DNA of 64,000 bases from Calvatia gigantea. Taxonomy: Eukaryota > Basidiomycota > Agaricomycetes > Agaricales > Lycoperdaceae. Below, one piece after another: positions 43,521-52,840 of the stretch. Location: positions 434,001 to 498,000 of the forward strand of contig JACAAK010000005.1 in the NCBI GenBank assembly GCA_025093985.1, in the 5' to 3' direction. The translations under genes and the position numbers were made by a program. The number at the start of each line of letters is the position of its first letter. Position 1 is the first letter of the stretch. Below the pieces are notes generated by a model. It saw only the letters and a program-made list of their open reading frames with translations. It was not told the origin of the DNA and made no database searches.

Positions 43521-45261
43521 TCACAGGTCCTTAATCTCTCTCGCCCAGTCATCGCCTTGTAACAGACAATCCCGATAGTCCTTAAAGGGAAGCACATGCG
43601 ATGAGAGTTATTGACAAAAAAGAGTGGTGACTCACGTCAAAATTAATATCACTTGCGGAGACTGGAACCAGCGGTGGAAGAATTGTGGAAACCTTGAGCG
43701 GCGGTTTCGAGACAACCAAGGGTTTCAGGGGTTCTGACTTTGGTATAGGTTGGGTATGTAGAGTTTGTGATGGTGAGGAGGGTCGTTTGTGAAGATTTGT
43801 AATATCCGGGGGAGTTGGATTCGGCTGGGTGGCGACAGGTAGTGACGGTGTTGCGGGAACAGCTGGGGACTTCGGATTAATCGTGGCCGCTTGACGTGGG
43901 GAGTTTTGATATTTTTTTCTGGAATTAATGACTTTGAAGCGGGGTCGGGATGGTGTATGGGGTAGTGGTAGTCTTGGGGTAATTCCGGGCACATGGGACC
44001 CGCCCAGCGATTTGCCCATTTTTGGTCTTGAAGAATCCGACCCGGCGAATATCGCTGAGCTTGATGTCCTTGAGATCTTTGTGGGGCGTCCGTCGGAGGC
44101 TTCGGTTTTAACTATTGGATATCGAGGTGTCATGGTGTCAGCGACGGCATCAATGGTTTGGCTAGCTTGATCCCTTAAGGACTTCCAGTCTGAGTCTGGT
44201 GGAGGCCGGAGTGTGGCGCCAATACTTGCCCGTGCAGCTGCACCATTGTTACCAGCATTGTAACAACTAGCTTGTACATACTGTAGACAGACTTGCTGGC
44301 CTCTCTTTTTCCGTTCCTCCAATAGCGTCAGCATATACTTGATAATCCCGATATCTGTCACCGGAAAGCATCTGGTATACAATATGTTGTTATTTTGCCA
44401 TTCTTGAGGCCACTGATCAAAGCCTCAAACGGCGATTAGCTACGTCCAGCCGCCGGAAAATGATATCCTCACAGTTGACCGCATACTGGGAGCCTGTCTT
44501 GATTAAAAGCTTTATATTCACTGGTGCCGCTTCAAGAACGCGAATGACTGCCTACCCAATGTCATCAAGGTACATACAGAACAACGTGAAAATGAAGGGG
44601 AGGAGACATACGATTAGATCTGCGCGATAACTTGTCTGCCGTCCAGGACATCTTTCCACGATATTGCTGCATTTCATAAATCCACGGCTGCATAACCCCA
44701 TGCGCGAGGTACTGACCGTGGGTCGCCCGGCTCCCAATATACGCCAACTCCAGCTACGTCCCTTTCCTGTTCACCTCTTTTACACACCCCGCTAGTATAC
44801 ACATCAACACGACTCAGACCTCCCCACTGGTTGACTGCAACCTCATCATCCCAGGTTCGCTTCTGACCAGTTGGTTTGCTCCACAGAAATCTCTGCTCCC
44901 GCTTTGCCATCATAGCAGGTGATCTCCCCTTCACGAAAGCTTCAGCTTCGGCCGCAGTTGAAAACTTCTTGAACGCAGCTTCCGGGTACAGTCGAACTCT
45001 CTTCTTGCATTCGGTCCTGAAGGAATATATTAACAAGCTATGTCCCCTGATAACCCGAGTAGTTAACCAAGTGAGAAATACACCGGTTTCCCATCCTTTC
45101 CGGACGGCGTAGAAATTCTGCTTGGGCATGATAAACTTTTGTGTTGGACGTGATGTGCTGGCGTTGTGCGAGGGCGGTGCAATGGGGGGATGGTCAGGCG
45201 AAGTCCAGGCAGCTGGTAGGCAGTCTTCAGCCACCCGTGCTGCGCCGGAGCGCAGTTTCAC
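43521..45261 (-). CDS. RNase H1-like protein, copy B (catalytic residues replaced)
   Basis: Spliced from 45261 (or the internal ATG at 45129, MPKQNFYAVRKGWETGVFLT) to TGA 43521-43523. The N-terminal hybrid-binding domain is complete; a stopless 51-base intron (GTTAAC...TTCAG) joins FLTW to TECKKRVRLYPEAAFKKFST. The RNase H fold follows: VDVYTSGVCKRG, GVYWEPGDPRS, CPGRQTSYRADLI, AVIRVLEAAPVNIKLLIKTG and SQYAVNCEDII, then YMLTLLEERKKRGQQVCLQY and GNNGAAARASIGATL. Against the usual YTDGS, NRAEL, TDSQY and AD residues, this copy has Ser, Asp, Gly and Ala, so it should not cleave RNA. A Pro/Ser-rich tail with DGRPTKISRTSSSAIFAG ends DYRDCLLQGDDWAREIKDL. It may still bind RNA-DNA hybrids. The match of the upstream frame to copy A favours the longer start. 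Confidence 0.68.
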
Positions 45262-47405
45262 ACCTCGGTAACGTGTTAGACGTACACCACTTGTGTTGTA
45301 TCTATATGGTTGGCATGAGTCACGCGGTTTTTATTATGTGCACCTAGACCTCCCCCTTCTCAAAGTAATGTTTAGGGTTCTAGAAAGTGCACAGTTTCTC
45401 TTCAATGATAACTAGTATCACCCTGATTATCTGTGAACAATGGTACCACGTTCCAGCCAAAGGTGTTGAGCCATTTGGGACTTTTCGCAAGATCAATGTT
45501 GGGAGTGCGTCAGGCATGAGCTGGTTGTTAGAGAAGGACGGTGAGTATCTATTGGGTTGACGCTTTGCGGTAGACTCGAACTTGTGCTGGTCGGAAAATG
45601 ATGGGAAAGCCCCGAGATATAGTGTACAATACCATACGTCCAACTCGCTTTTATCCCTTCAATTCGGCTGGCAACAATGTAATCGTAGAGTCAGACACTG
45701 GCCTGGTGTAAGCCGAATTGTGCCCCCGCTTTGACCCTTCCAATGCCGCCGACCCAAATTTAGAGACAATATTCAGCATTTTCCTCAGTGTAGGGCGACT
45801 CGCATCTCCAGAGTGCATGTACCTATCCATCATTCAACTGACTTTTGTTGTGACCGCACGTTGATATTTCAGAGGAAAGAAGGACGGAAGAGACGCGGAG
45901 GAAACAAGTACGACCGTGGCCACCAAAAAGGTTAGAACGACTGGTTGAGTACCGATGAGATGCAGTCGAGTCTTTGGCCAAACGGACTCCTCCAAACCGT
46001 GGATGTTGGATGAACATGCAGGGGCCCTTGAACCTACCCTTTGTTTAGCTTAAGGAACGGTCTGAGGCAGCATGTAAGAAGCCCCCAGTCACCAACTCAA
46101 TTCCAATTCCTCCTGTGGTTCCAGCTCGTAACATCATCATGCACTTCGTCCCACTGGCCTTCACTGTTCTCGCCCTCCCTGCCCGCCAAGTCACTGCAGC
46201 TCCGTATCCCAGTGGTCTAGTTGAAAGACCGGTCCTCTGTACATTTTTGGAATTGCCTGCAACTTGGAGCAACAATACGCTGACTAAAACGATTTGGCAC
46301 TCCTAGGTGGTCGAAATTTGATGGGAACCTTCTTAAGCATTTGACCTTCTCGCTTTTAACTGGATACACAACTATGCTCCTGACTACTTAGTCCTGTGAG
46401 TGTCCCTTTTTGTGGCTCCGGCCTGTCTTCTCAATTGATACATTTCTACGTTCAGGCCCAGCTAGTTCGTATTGCTGCAGATTAGCTACCAAAGTGACTA
46501 TCGGTGGACTCGATCTCCCGAGTGGGACGTGAGTTCCTCAGCACCTACTACTAGAGCTAATTCTGAGAATTCCTTGCGCTCCTCTCATCTTCTCTTGTAG
46601 TTGCTTCAAGGGAACTAGCAGGATCTGTCCTTTGTAGGAGGCGCTCCTCCCTATGCCCCTCCCGTCTTTGCTCTCTTGCAACTTCGGATACTTGATACCA
46701 ACACACAATGCCTAGCTACAAGCTGCGGTTTTGGTAGACCTGTGAAACAGGTAACCCTTTCCTCGTTGACCATATTTGAGTTGTCACGCCAGGAAGTCGC
46801 GTATACCTTCAAGACCCAATTAAACGGGGATTTACTGTATTTCAACTTCCTTCTTCTTGATGTCTGAAGACTATGCTTCCTTACACAACTCGACGGCAAA
46901 GCGATTGGGATATCCTTGGCTGCGGCCGTGGTGGTGGTCCTAACCGCCTCATCGCCCACCTCCTTTAAGCCGATCCTGCGCTTGGAACTTCCCGAAACAC
47001 ACCTTGTGAGTAGATATGCTCCATAACGCGACTGGTCCGGTTTCTCTTTCATATTTCGTCTGGCAACATCGCAACTTCGCGGGTGCAGGTCCATAGTATC
47101 TTCCCAGACACCAGCTAGTATATGACAACCAGCCTCAATAAGGCAGATGATTGAATGCTGAGAGCACCTTTTAAATGGGCGTGGAAGATATCCCATGGTG
47201 GGGATATATAATTTTATTCTAGGGGATCTGTCCATGGGAACACGGCATATGTAAACGGTCTAGTAAGATGGTGTAATTGATGACCGAGTCAGCCTGGCTA
47301 CAAAAACCGTATGGAGGGAAGACTCCTCCATACGTAGGACGTGAAACCCTTTTCTAGGTGGTACACTTCTTTCCCTTTTGCTCTCAACACAATTAGGCCG
47401 CCCAC
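45262..47405. other. 2.1 kb with unit-B flank and unassigned fragments
   Basis: 45345-45520 is homologous to 40344-40520 and is the empty-site side of unit B. Further right, plus-strand pieces (AFDLLAFNWIHNYAPDYLVL near 46340, QISYQSDYRWTRSPEWD near 46480, LDGKAIGISLAAAVVVVLTA near 46890) look protein-like and could be exons of one unknown gene beginning with the signal peptide at 46138. I cannot connect them in phase. Confidence 0.35.
46138..46306 (+). CDS. Possible signal-peptide ORF, unknown
   Basis: MHFVPLAFTVLALPARQVTA followed by APYPSGLVERP is a convincing fungal secretion signal. The frame then closes at a TAG after 56 codons. Either a very small secreted protein or the first exon of a longer, possibly decayed, gene running to about 47030. 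No family recognised. Confidence 0.3.
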
Positions 47406-48384
47406 ATGGCCGCCCGCCAAACAGTTTCACTTACTGACACCTACGAGGGGTTGCAACAAATAGCTCAGAACACGCTCGACCAAACAAGATCCATCATTGA
47501 GGAACATGCCAACGAGGGTGCGACAGGGGATTCAGTATTTTATTCCGAACAACTCCCTACCCTCCCGGCCCTCAACACACCTGAAACCAAGACCAAACAT
47601 CCCATCGACGTTATCAATAGCGATTCCTTCACAGCCGCTCGTAAATTAATAGACGAACATCCCGAGGCCAAGGGCAGCGTCGCAGTTCTAAACTTGGCAA
47701 GCGACGAAGAACCAGGAGGAGGGTGGTTGAGATCTCTCACTAAAACCCAGGTATGTGTCAGGACTTGGCTCGCTGACCTGACTGCTGCTTCACTGACCGC
47801 TTGTGGCATTTTAGGAAGAAGCCCTCTGCTATTCCTCCACCCTTTATATCACGCTTAGGCCCTCCTACTACCCATGGCCTAATTTAGGCCCAGGTTCTGC
47901 GGCAGAGATCTTCTCTCCTGGCGTAGTGATTTTCAAAGATGACATAGACCATGAGTGTGTGGAGTTACCAAAGGGCCAGAGGAGAGTTGTTTCAGTTATC
48001 ACGGTCGCTGGTCCCAGACTTCCTGCATTAACGGAGGATGGAGAGAGCTTTGTGAGACAGAGTGATCTGGAGGATTTAAGAGAAAAGATTCGGTTAGTCT
48101 ACCGGATGGCAGCGCGTCACAAGCAGAGATACCTAGTCTTGGGTATACATTATGCTCGATTTCGTGGATTGAAAGAAAACTGATGGATTCCATTGATAGG
48201 GGCGCTCGGGTGTGGCGTGTATAAATCTCCACCGAAGCTGGTCGCCTCCGAGATGAAGAATATCCTTCTCGATCCAGAGTTTAGGGGCCACCTTGGGCGA
48301 GTGGTATTCGCTGTATATGAGAAAGTAGGCAACCTGAATAAATTTGGGGCATTTAGAGACGCCTTCGCAGAGGTTGAAATGTAG
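47406..48384 (+). CDS. Microbial-type poly(ADP-ribose) glycohydrolase (TIGR02452/DUF2263 family)
   Basis: A macrodomain hydrolase removing ADP-ribose polymers. Exon 1 runs from MAARQTVSLTDTYEGLQQIA to SVAVLNLASDEEPGGGWLRS, and a GTATGT...TTTAG intron joins KTQ to EEALCYSSTLYITL. The spliced junction recreates the PARG signature GGG-x8-QEE, whose second glutamate is catalytic. Next come FSPGVVIFKDDIDHECVELP, VSVITVAGPRLP and MAARHKQRYLVLG. A final intron (GTATAC...GATAG) leads to ALGCGVYKSPPKLVASEMKN, with the nucleotide-binding GALGCG loop, and the end GAFRDAFAEVEM at TAG 48382-48384. About 290 residues, normal for this family. Common in fungi as a stand-alone enzyme; no fused domain. Confidence 0.88.
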
Positions 48385-48677
48385 GTGAATACTCGTGTAT
48401 TGCACCTATAATATCCAGAAATAGTATCAGAACAAATACGTGGAATAGGCGTACAATCATGATTTCTACGACGGGTATTAATAGATGCCCAAGTTGGAAG
48501 GGAGATTGATGGTCGAAGAAAGGGGAAATCGCGGAGCCCGGCAGTCCAATATACAACGATCAGCCTTGCTGGTACTACTAATCGAAGCTGCCTGTTTAAC
48601 AACCGTTTGGAGGGCGTCTGACAACGTACGAGAGAGTTACATCAAAGTACTCAAGGAATGTCACATCCCTTGTGCCA

Positions 48678-49235
48678 CTATGCCGGTGTCGCTGCGCTCA
48701 TCTCGATATCCACACGGTCTCGTGTCGGTTGCTTTCCTTCCCGTCCCAGCCCAGCAGGCCCTTTCAGCCTCTTCAATCGTATACGCAGGCTCTCGTAATT
48801 GTTTACACCGTCGCTTATGAACTTTACTCCGCCAATGAGATTTAAGGGCGTGGTCGGTTTCATAGTACCTGAGGAGCAACCGATAATGAGATACAAGGTC
48901 GGAAAACGGGGTGGATTACGAACTTGGCGCATTCGACGCAGTAGTGTTGTGCCAGACCTGGCTTTTCATAGTCAATCGGTTGAGCTTCTAGAGCAGCCCT
49001 ATTCTGTGAGCAAGGAGACGTCTCAAATTTTACTATCATGGATATTGAATTTCTCAGAGACGTACTTTGGGGTCTAAATCAATGAGTTGGATCTGGTCCA
49101 AATCTCTCGTCCGAGCCTTGGTTAACTTGAGCGTAACTTTAATATTTCGGCAAGGAAGATACATACTCTAGTTCTGGATGCCCTATGGACATCTCTTTGG
49201 GCATGGTGTGTTCTTGACCTTCGTAGACGACCCAT
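48678..49235 (-). CDS. BUD20: BUD20/ZNF593-type zinc finger, pre-60S export factor, with late frameshift
   Basis: Exons on the minus strand: MGRLRRSRTHHAQRDVHRAS (ATG at 49235), then ARTRDLDQIQLIDLDPK after a GTATGT intron, NRAALEAQPIDYEKPGLAQH and YCVECAKYYETDHALKSHWR, then SKVHKRRCKQLREPAYTIEE. This is the Bud20 family: a C2H2-like finger of the dsRNA-binding type (CVEC...H-x5-H) that rides on pre-60S ribosomes for export. After EEAERA the frame shifts by one base: a spurious base in GGGCCTGCTGGG moves the expected AGLGREGKQPTRDRVDIEMS into another frame, which ends at the TAG 48678-48680. In the unshifted frame the protein runs to 48661 with an unrelated tail. The functional finger is unaffected. 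Splice joins all keep phase. Confidence 0.85.
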
Positions 49236-49845
49236 AGGTACCGTCGAAGGAGGAAAAATATCAAAAGTGTGACGTTATCATGTGTGTCACAGCTCTGGAT
49301 CAAATTGCAACTGAATATATCACGCTGACGAATTTGTTTGTCGGGCGTCCAAGGCTCAAGCGTCCTGCTGCAACAACTATCGACCACCATTCTCCAGTAA
49401 TTGAGAAATTGGTGAAAAAATAGGGTGCAAGTCAAGCTAACGTCAGCCACTCGACTCGGAGATGCGCAAGAATTGAAACAAGAGATAGACCGCGAACAAT
49501 AATCACAAGAGGAAGCTGTGATCCAAGAGTCCAACACTCGGGGGACCCGCACTGCAAGAGGTTCCGAACTGTTTTTTGCATGGTGGTCTGGCCGCTACTT
49601 CAACGTCCGTGAAAGCCGACACGGTCCTGGAGCCCAATCTTGTAAAAATCAAGTGCTGACTGTTCGAGCTCTGGCTGACGACGGGTCGGTTCCGGACCGT
49701 GATCCGGGCCCTGTCCAGAGTCGGCCCTCTTCATAAGCATGCCCATCACTTGGATCGTGCTATAAGTGAGTTCCTTCTTATCGCCGTAAATATATTGACT
49801 AGACTGACTGCCTACCCTGCATCGCAGTCAGAACTATAGCCCTCC
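49236..49845. other. Divergent promoter region, BUD20 / coproporphyrinogen oxidase
   Basis: About 600 bases between two divergent housekeeping genes. Frames at 49139-49552 (-) and 49518-49736 (+) are shadows or noise. Confidence 0.5.
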
Positions 49846-50883
49846 ATGTCAAACGAATCCATCAAACCCATGCGGCAGCGCATGGAAGAATATGTTAACG
49901 AACTCCAGGAGCAAATTGTCACCACCTTCGAGACATTAGATACCAAATCCCCACCATTCAAGCGAGATTATTGGGTTCGTGCGCAGGGAGGGAGCGGTCG
50001 TTCCTGTGTCTTCGCAGTTCCTTATGATGATGAAGCACGATCTACTGATAGCCACCGGTCTATTCTCGAGAAGGCTGGCGTGAACGTTTCGGTCGTTCAT
50101 GGCACCCTTCCACCCGCAGCCATCAGACAAATGCGTGCGGATCACACTTCCATGCCCCTCCCAGACCGGCCAGATGGCCTTCCATTTTTCGCAGCGGGCA
50201 TCAGCCTCGTCATTCATCCCCGCAATCCACACGCACCAACCGTACATGCCAACTATCGCTACTTCGAGATCACGGAACCCGAAACAACAACCGACTCCGA
50301 TGGCATCCAGACAGCACCTGATGTCATTGCCTGGTGGTTTGGTGGAGGATCAGATTTGACTCCATCATATCTTTACGAAGAAGACGCGGTACACTTTCAT
50401 TCGACGATTAAGAAAGCCTGTGACGCACATGGCCCACAGATTTATCCTTCCTTCAAGGAATGGTGCGACAAATACTTCTTCATTCCCCATCGTGGTGAAT
50501 CCCGTGGTATCGGCGGTATTTTCTTTGATGATCTTAACGAGGGAGCGCATCAACGCCTTCGCCCCGCTTCCGAGGTTAAACGACCTGTAAGGCCAGACGA
50601 GATTTTCGCCCTTGTCAAAGATCTTGGGAATTCTTTTGTACCTTCATATATTCCTATACTCAGACTTCGACACTCGATGCCTTATACACCTCATCACCGC
50701 CGATGGCAGCTTCTTCGACGTGGCCGCTATGTCGAGTTTAACCTCGTCTACGATAGAGGCACGAAGTTTGGATTGATGACTCCTGGGGCGCGTATTGAGA
50801 GTATTCTTATGAGCTTGCCGGAAACTGCAAGATGGGAATACATGAGTGACCTTGGTTCGGAAGGAAGGAACAGAGGAGGCTAG
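49846..50883 (+). CDS. HEM13: Coproporphyrinogen III oxidase (aerobic), C-terminal frameshift
   Basis: Catalyses the oxygen-dependent double decarboxylation of coproporphyrinogen III in heme synthesis. One long exon from MSNESIKPMRQRMEEYVNEL. Family blocks: WVRAQGGSGRSCVF, FFAAGISLVIHPRNPHAPTV, HANYRYFEITE with the active-site His, DVIAWWFGGGSDLTPSYLYE, FIPHRGESRGIGGIFFDDLN, RRWQLLRRGRYVEFNLVYDR, GARIESILMSLPETARWEYM. The open frame stops at 50883 with the odd tail GSEGRNRGG. One base less in GGAAGGAAGG (about 50863-50872) would continue EEARVTEVLKNPRTWA to a TAG at 50921-50923, the normal family end. The domain is otherwise complete; the shift costs only about 13 C-terminal residues. No intron and no obvious mitochondrial presequence. 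Confidence 0.92.
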   Translation: MSNESIKPMRQRMEEYVNELQEQIVTTFETLDTKSPPFKRDYWVRAQGGSGRSCVFAVPYDDEARSTDSHRSILEKAGVNVSVVHGTLPPAAIRQMRADHTSMPLPDRPDGLPFFAAGISLVIHPRNPHAPTVHANYRYFEITEPETTTDSDGIQTAPDVIAWWFGGGSDLTPSYLYEEDAVHFHSTIKKACDAHGPQIYPSFKEWCDKYFFIPHRGESRGIGGIFFDDLNEGAHQRLRPASEVKRPVRPDEIFALVKDLGNSFVPSYIPILRLRHSMPYTPHHRRWQLLRRGRYVEFNLVYDRGTKFGLMTPGARIESILMSLPETARWEYMSDLGSEGRNRGG

Positions 50884-51252
50884 GGTGACAGAAGTCTTGA
50901 AGAACCCTCGCACTTGGGCGTAGATCAAGAGAGAGCAACAAGAGGCTCTCAATATACCAATAATAATAAGCAGTGTAGGATTCCGGTCATGATGTCGTAG
51001 GGGTGTTACAACATACAGGTCCTACTTTACATTCCATGAAAGATGTGCAAGAGAGATGAAAGGTCGAATAAAATGCGTCGAGAAAAGCAGGTGGTAGGGA
51101 TAGAAAAAGGGAAGGTGGGACAGAATATATCTGGAAAAATAGCAGCTTTGGAGCGTTAGAGCCGCACGGAAACATAAAAGCGAGGCGCCAAGCACGAGCC
51201 ATCAACCCAAAAAAACTGATGGATGCGTGCAACATCCTCCCTTTTTTTCAGT
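50884..51252. other. Convergent 3' flanks
   Basis: Between the oxidase (+) and aquaglyceroporin (-) stop codons; no gene. Includes the expected true oxidase stop at 50921-50923. Confidence 0.6.
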
Positions 51253-52731
51253 TCAAACCATAGCAGCAGAGCCACTAGCGGATTTAGCATTTTCACTGCG
51301 ATTAGGACCAAGTCTGAATAGAGTTATGGTTAGCAATGAATCTAGCACAAGGGGGGAGGGAAACAGAACGGGGATTCTCACTTCTTGAAAATCAAGCTGT
51401 CGGTTCCTGTGTAGAAAAGAAGATCGTAGATACATGTCGCAACTTGTGCTCCCAGCGAGGTGGCAATAATGGGGCACCAAAGCCAGTATTGGCTAATCAC
51501 ACATGTCAGCAACATGTCGAAGCATGCATAAATAGCAAGGTTAGCACACCTCCTCATGCTGAAAACTTGGCCGCCGTATCCAACCATGGCGCTAAGGACC
51601 CTTGGCCCGAGGTCTCGGGCCGGGTTCAGGGCGAAACCTGCCATTTGGGTAAGTATACATGCCTAACGGGCGCCAAAAGAGCAGGCGAGAACGTACTTGT
51701 TTCAAAACCTAAGCAGGCGCTGATGCCATAGATGATGATGAAAAGTCCGATGGGAACGTAGGAAGATGGTAGGTTGTTCTTCTTGTCCGTCAAGGTGAGG
51801 ATGCCGAGAGTGAGCATGGCGGTACACAGGAATTCGGAAAAGAATGCTGATCCATTAGTCATGAAAGGTGCCTACGAGAGGCGTTCCGATCAGTATTTCA
51901 TATTCGGGAATCATAGCGGTCTGAAACCGAGCATTAACGGCTTACTGGAAGAGTGCCAAAGAGACCTGCGGTCTTCATCGTCCTCACGCCAACGCCCTCA
52001 AAGGCGTCGATGGCATGGAAGTAGTTACCGTAGACGATGGCAGCACCGACAAGTGCACCAAGCAACTGGGCGAGAATGTACAAAGGCACTTTTTTCCAAG
52101 GGAATCCGCGCCAAACGGCTAGCGCGAGGGTGACCTAATGGTACGCCCATAAGATTGTACGAATGTTTGGGATGGGCGCGGTTGCACTTACAGCAGGATT
52201 TATGTGACCACCGGAAATCCAGGCCCCGAAGGCCACGCCTTCACCCCGATTAGACACGCGGAGGATGTGATAAATCGCTTGGTGACATACCTGTAGCCCA
52301 TCCAAGACTCAGAGATGTCCAGTTCTGGGGATACAAACATTATCCACTAGTGACAGCAATATGGCAGAAGAAAACATACACCTGCAGGGAAGCCTGACAC
52401 AAGGGGGTTGTTGGACAGCACGGCTTGGCAGTTAGCGCCAATACCGAAGATGCAGATCAACATAGTGCCGAAGAACTCTCCAGCGTATTCCAAGAGGATA
52501 GTCCTATTGCGGAGGTGAGACTTCTCTTGGTAGGGGGGGGGTAAGTCGCTGGAGGGCTCACCGATAACGAGTGAAAGTGTTCGCTTCGCCACGATAATTC
52601 GACATTGGGGAGAGACGGTCGTTGGATGCTTCAAAGCTTTCTCGCATCTTAACATCGTAGTCGTGGTTGTGAGGGGGCCCCGGAATCTTGCTCCCCGATG
52701 CTTGTTCACTGACGTGTGCTTGGCTGGACAT
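51253..52731 (-). CDS. Aquaglyceroporin (MIP family)
   Basis: A membrane channel for glycerol, water or small solutes. Start [20 protein letters not shown], a cytosolic N-terminal arm ([20 protein letters not shown]), then [40 protein letters not shown] (first NPA), [79 protein letters not shown] (second NPA with the following Asp that marks glycerol-type channels), and [20 protein letters not shown]. It ends [12 protein letters not shown] at TGA 51253-51255. Six or so introns, all GT-AG. The six helices and both half-helices are present, so it should be functional. The C-terminal arm is short compared with Fps1. Confidence 0.9.
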
Positions 52732-52832
52732 CGTGAGGTAGGTTGAAGAGAGCGCCTCGCTTTTTGAGAGTAGTTTCCGGAGAAGGTGGGGGGTTAAAGT
52801 TGTCCAAGGATGCTAGAGTGGGCGTAGGACTC

Positions 52833-52840
52833 TTCTTATA
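52833..52840 (-). promoter_or_regulatory. TATA-like box of aquaglyceroporin gene
   Basis: TATAAGAA on the minus strand, about 100 bases upstream of the ATG at 52731. Confidence 0.4.

Noticed and set aside
43521..45261. Viral origin suggested by the viroplasmin-type N-terminal domain
   Set aside because: That domain is the normal hybrid-binding domain of eukaryotic RNase H1; nothing else here is viral.
35229..45520. LTR retrotransposon spanning the two RNase H1-like genes
   Set aside because: The RNase H genes have introns and an RNase H1-type N-terminal domain; there is no reverse transcriptase, integrase, primer-binding site or long terminal repeat. They are duplicated host-type genes.
49139..49552. 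137-codon minus-strand frame
   Set aside because: It crosses the BUD20 first exon in the wrong frame; the true product is read one base over and spliced.
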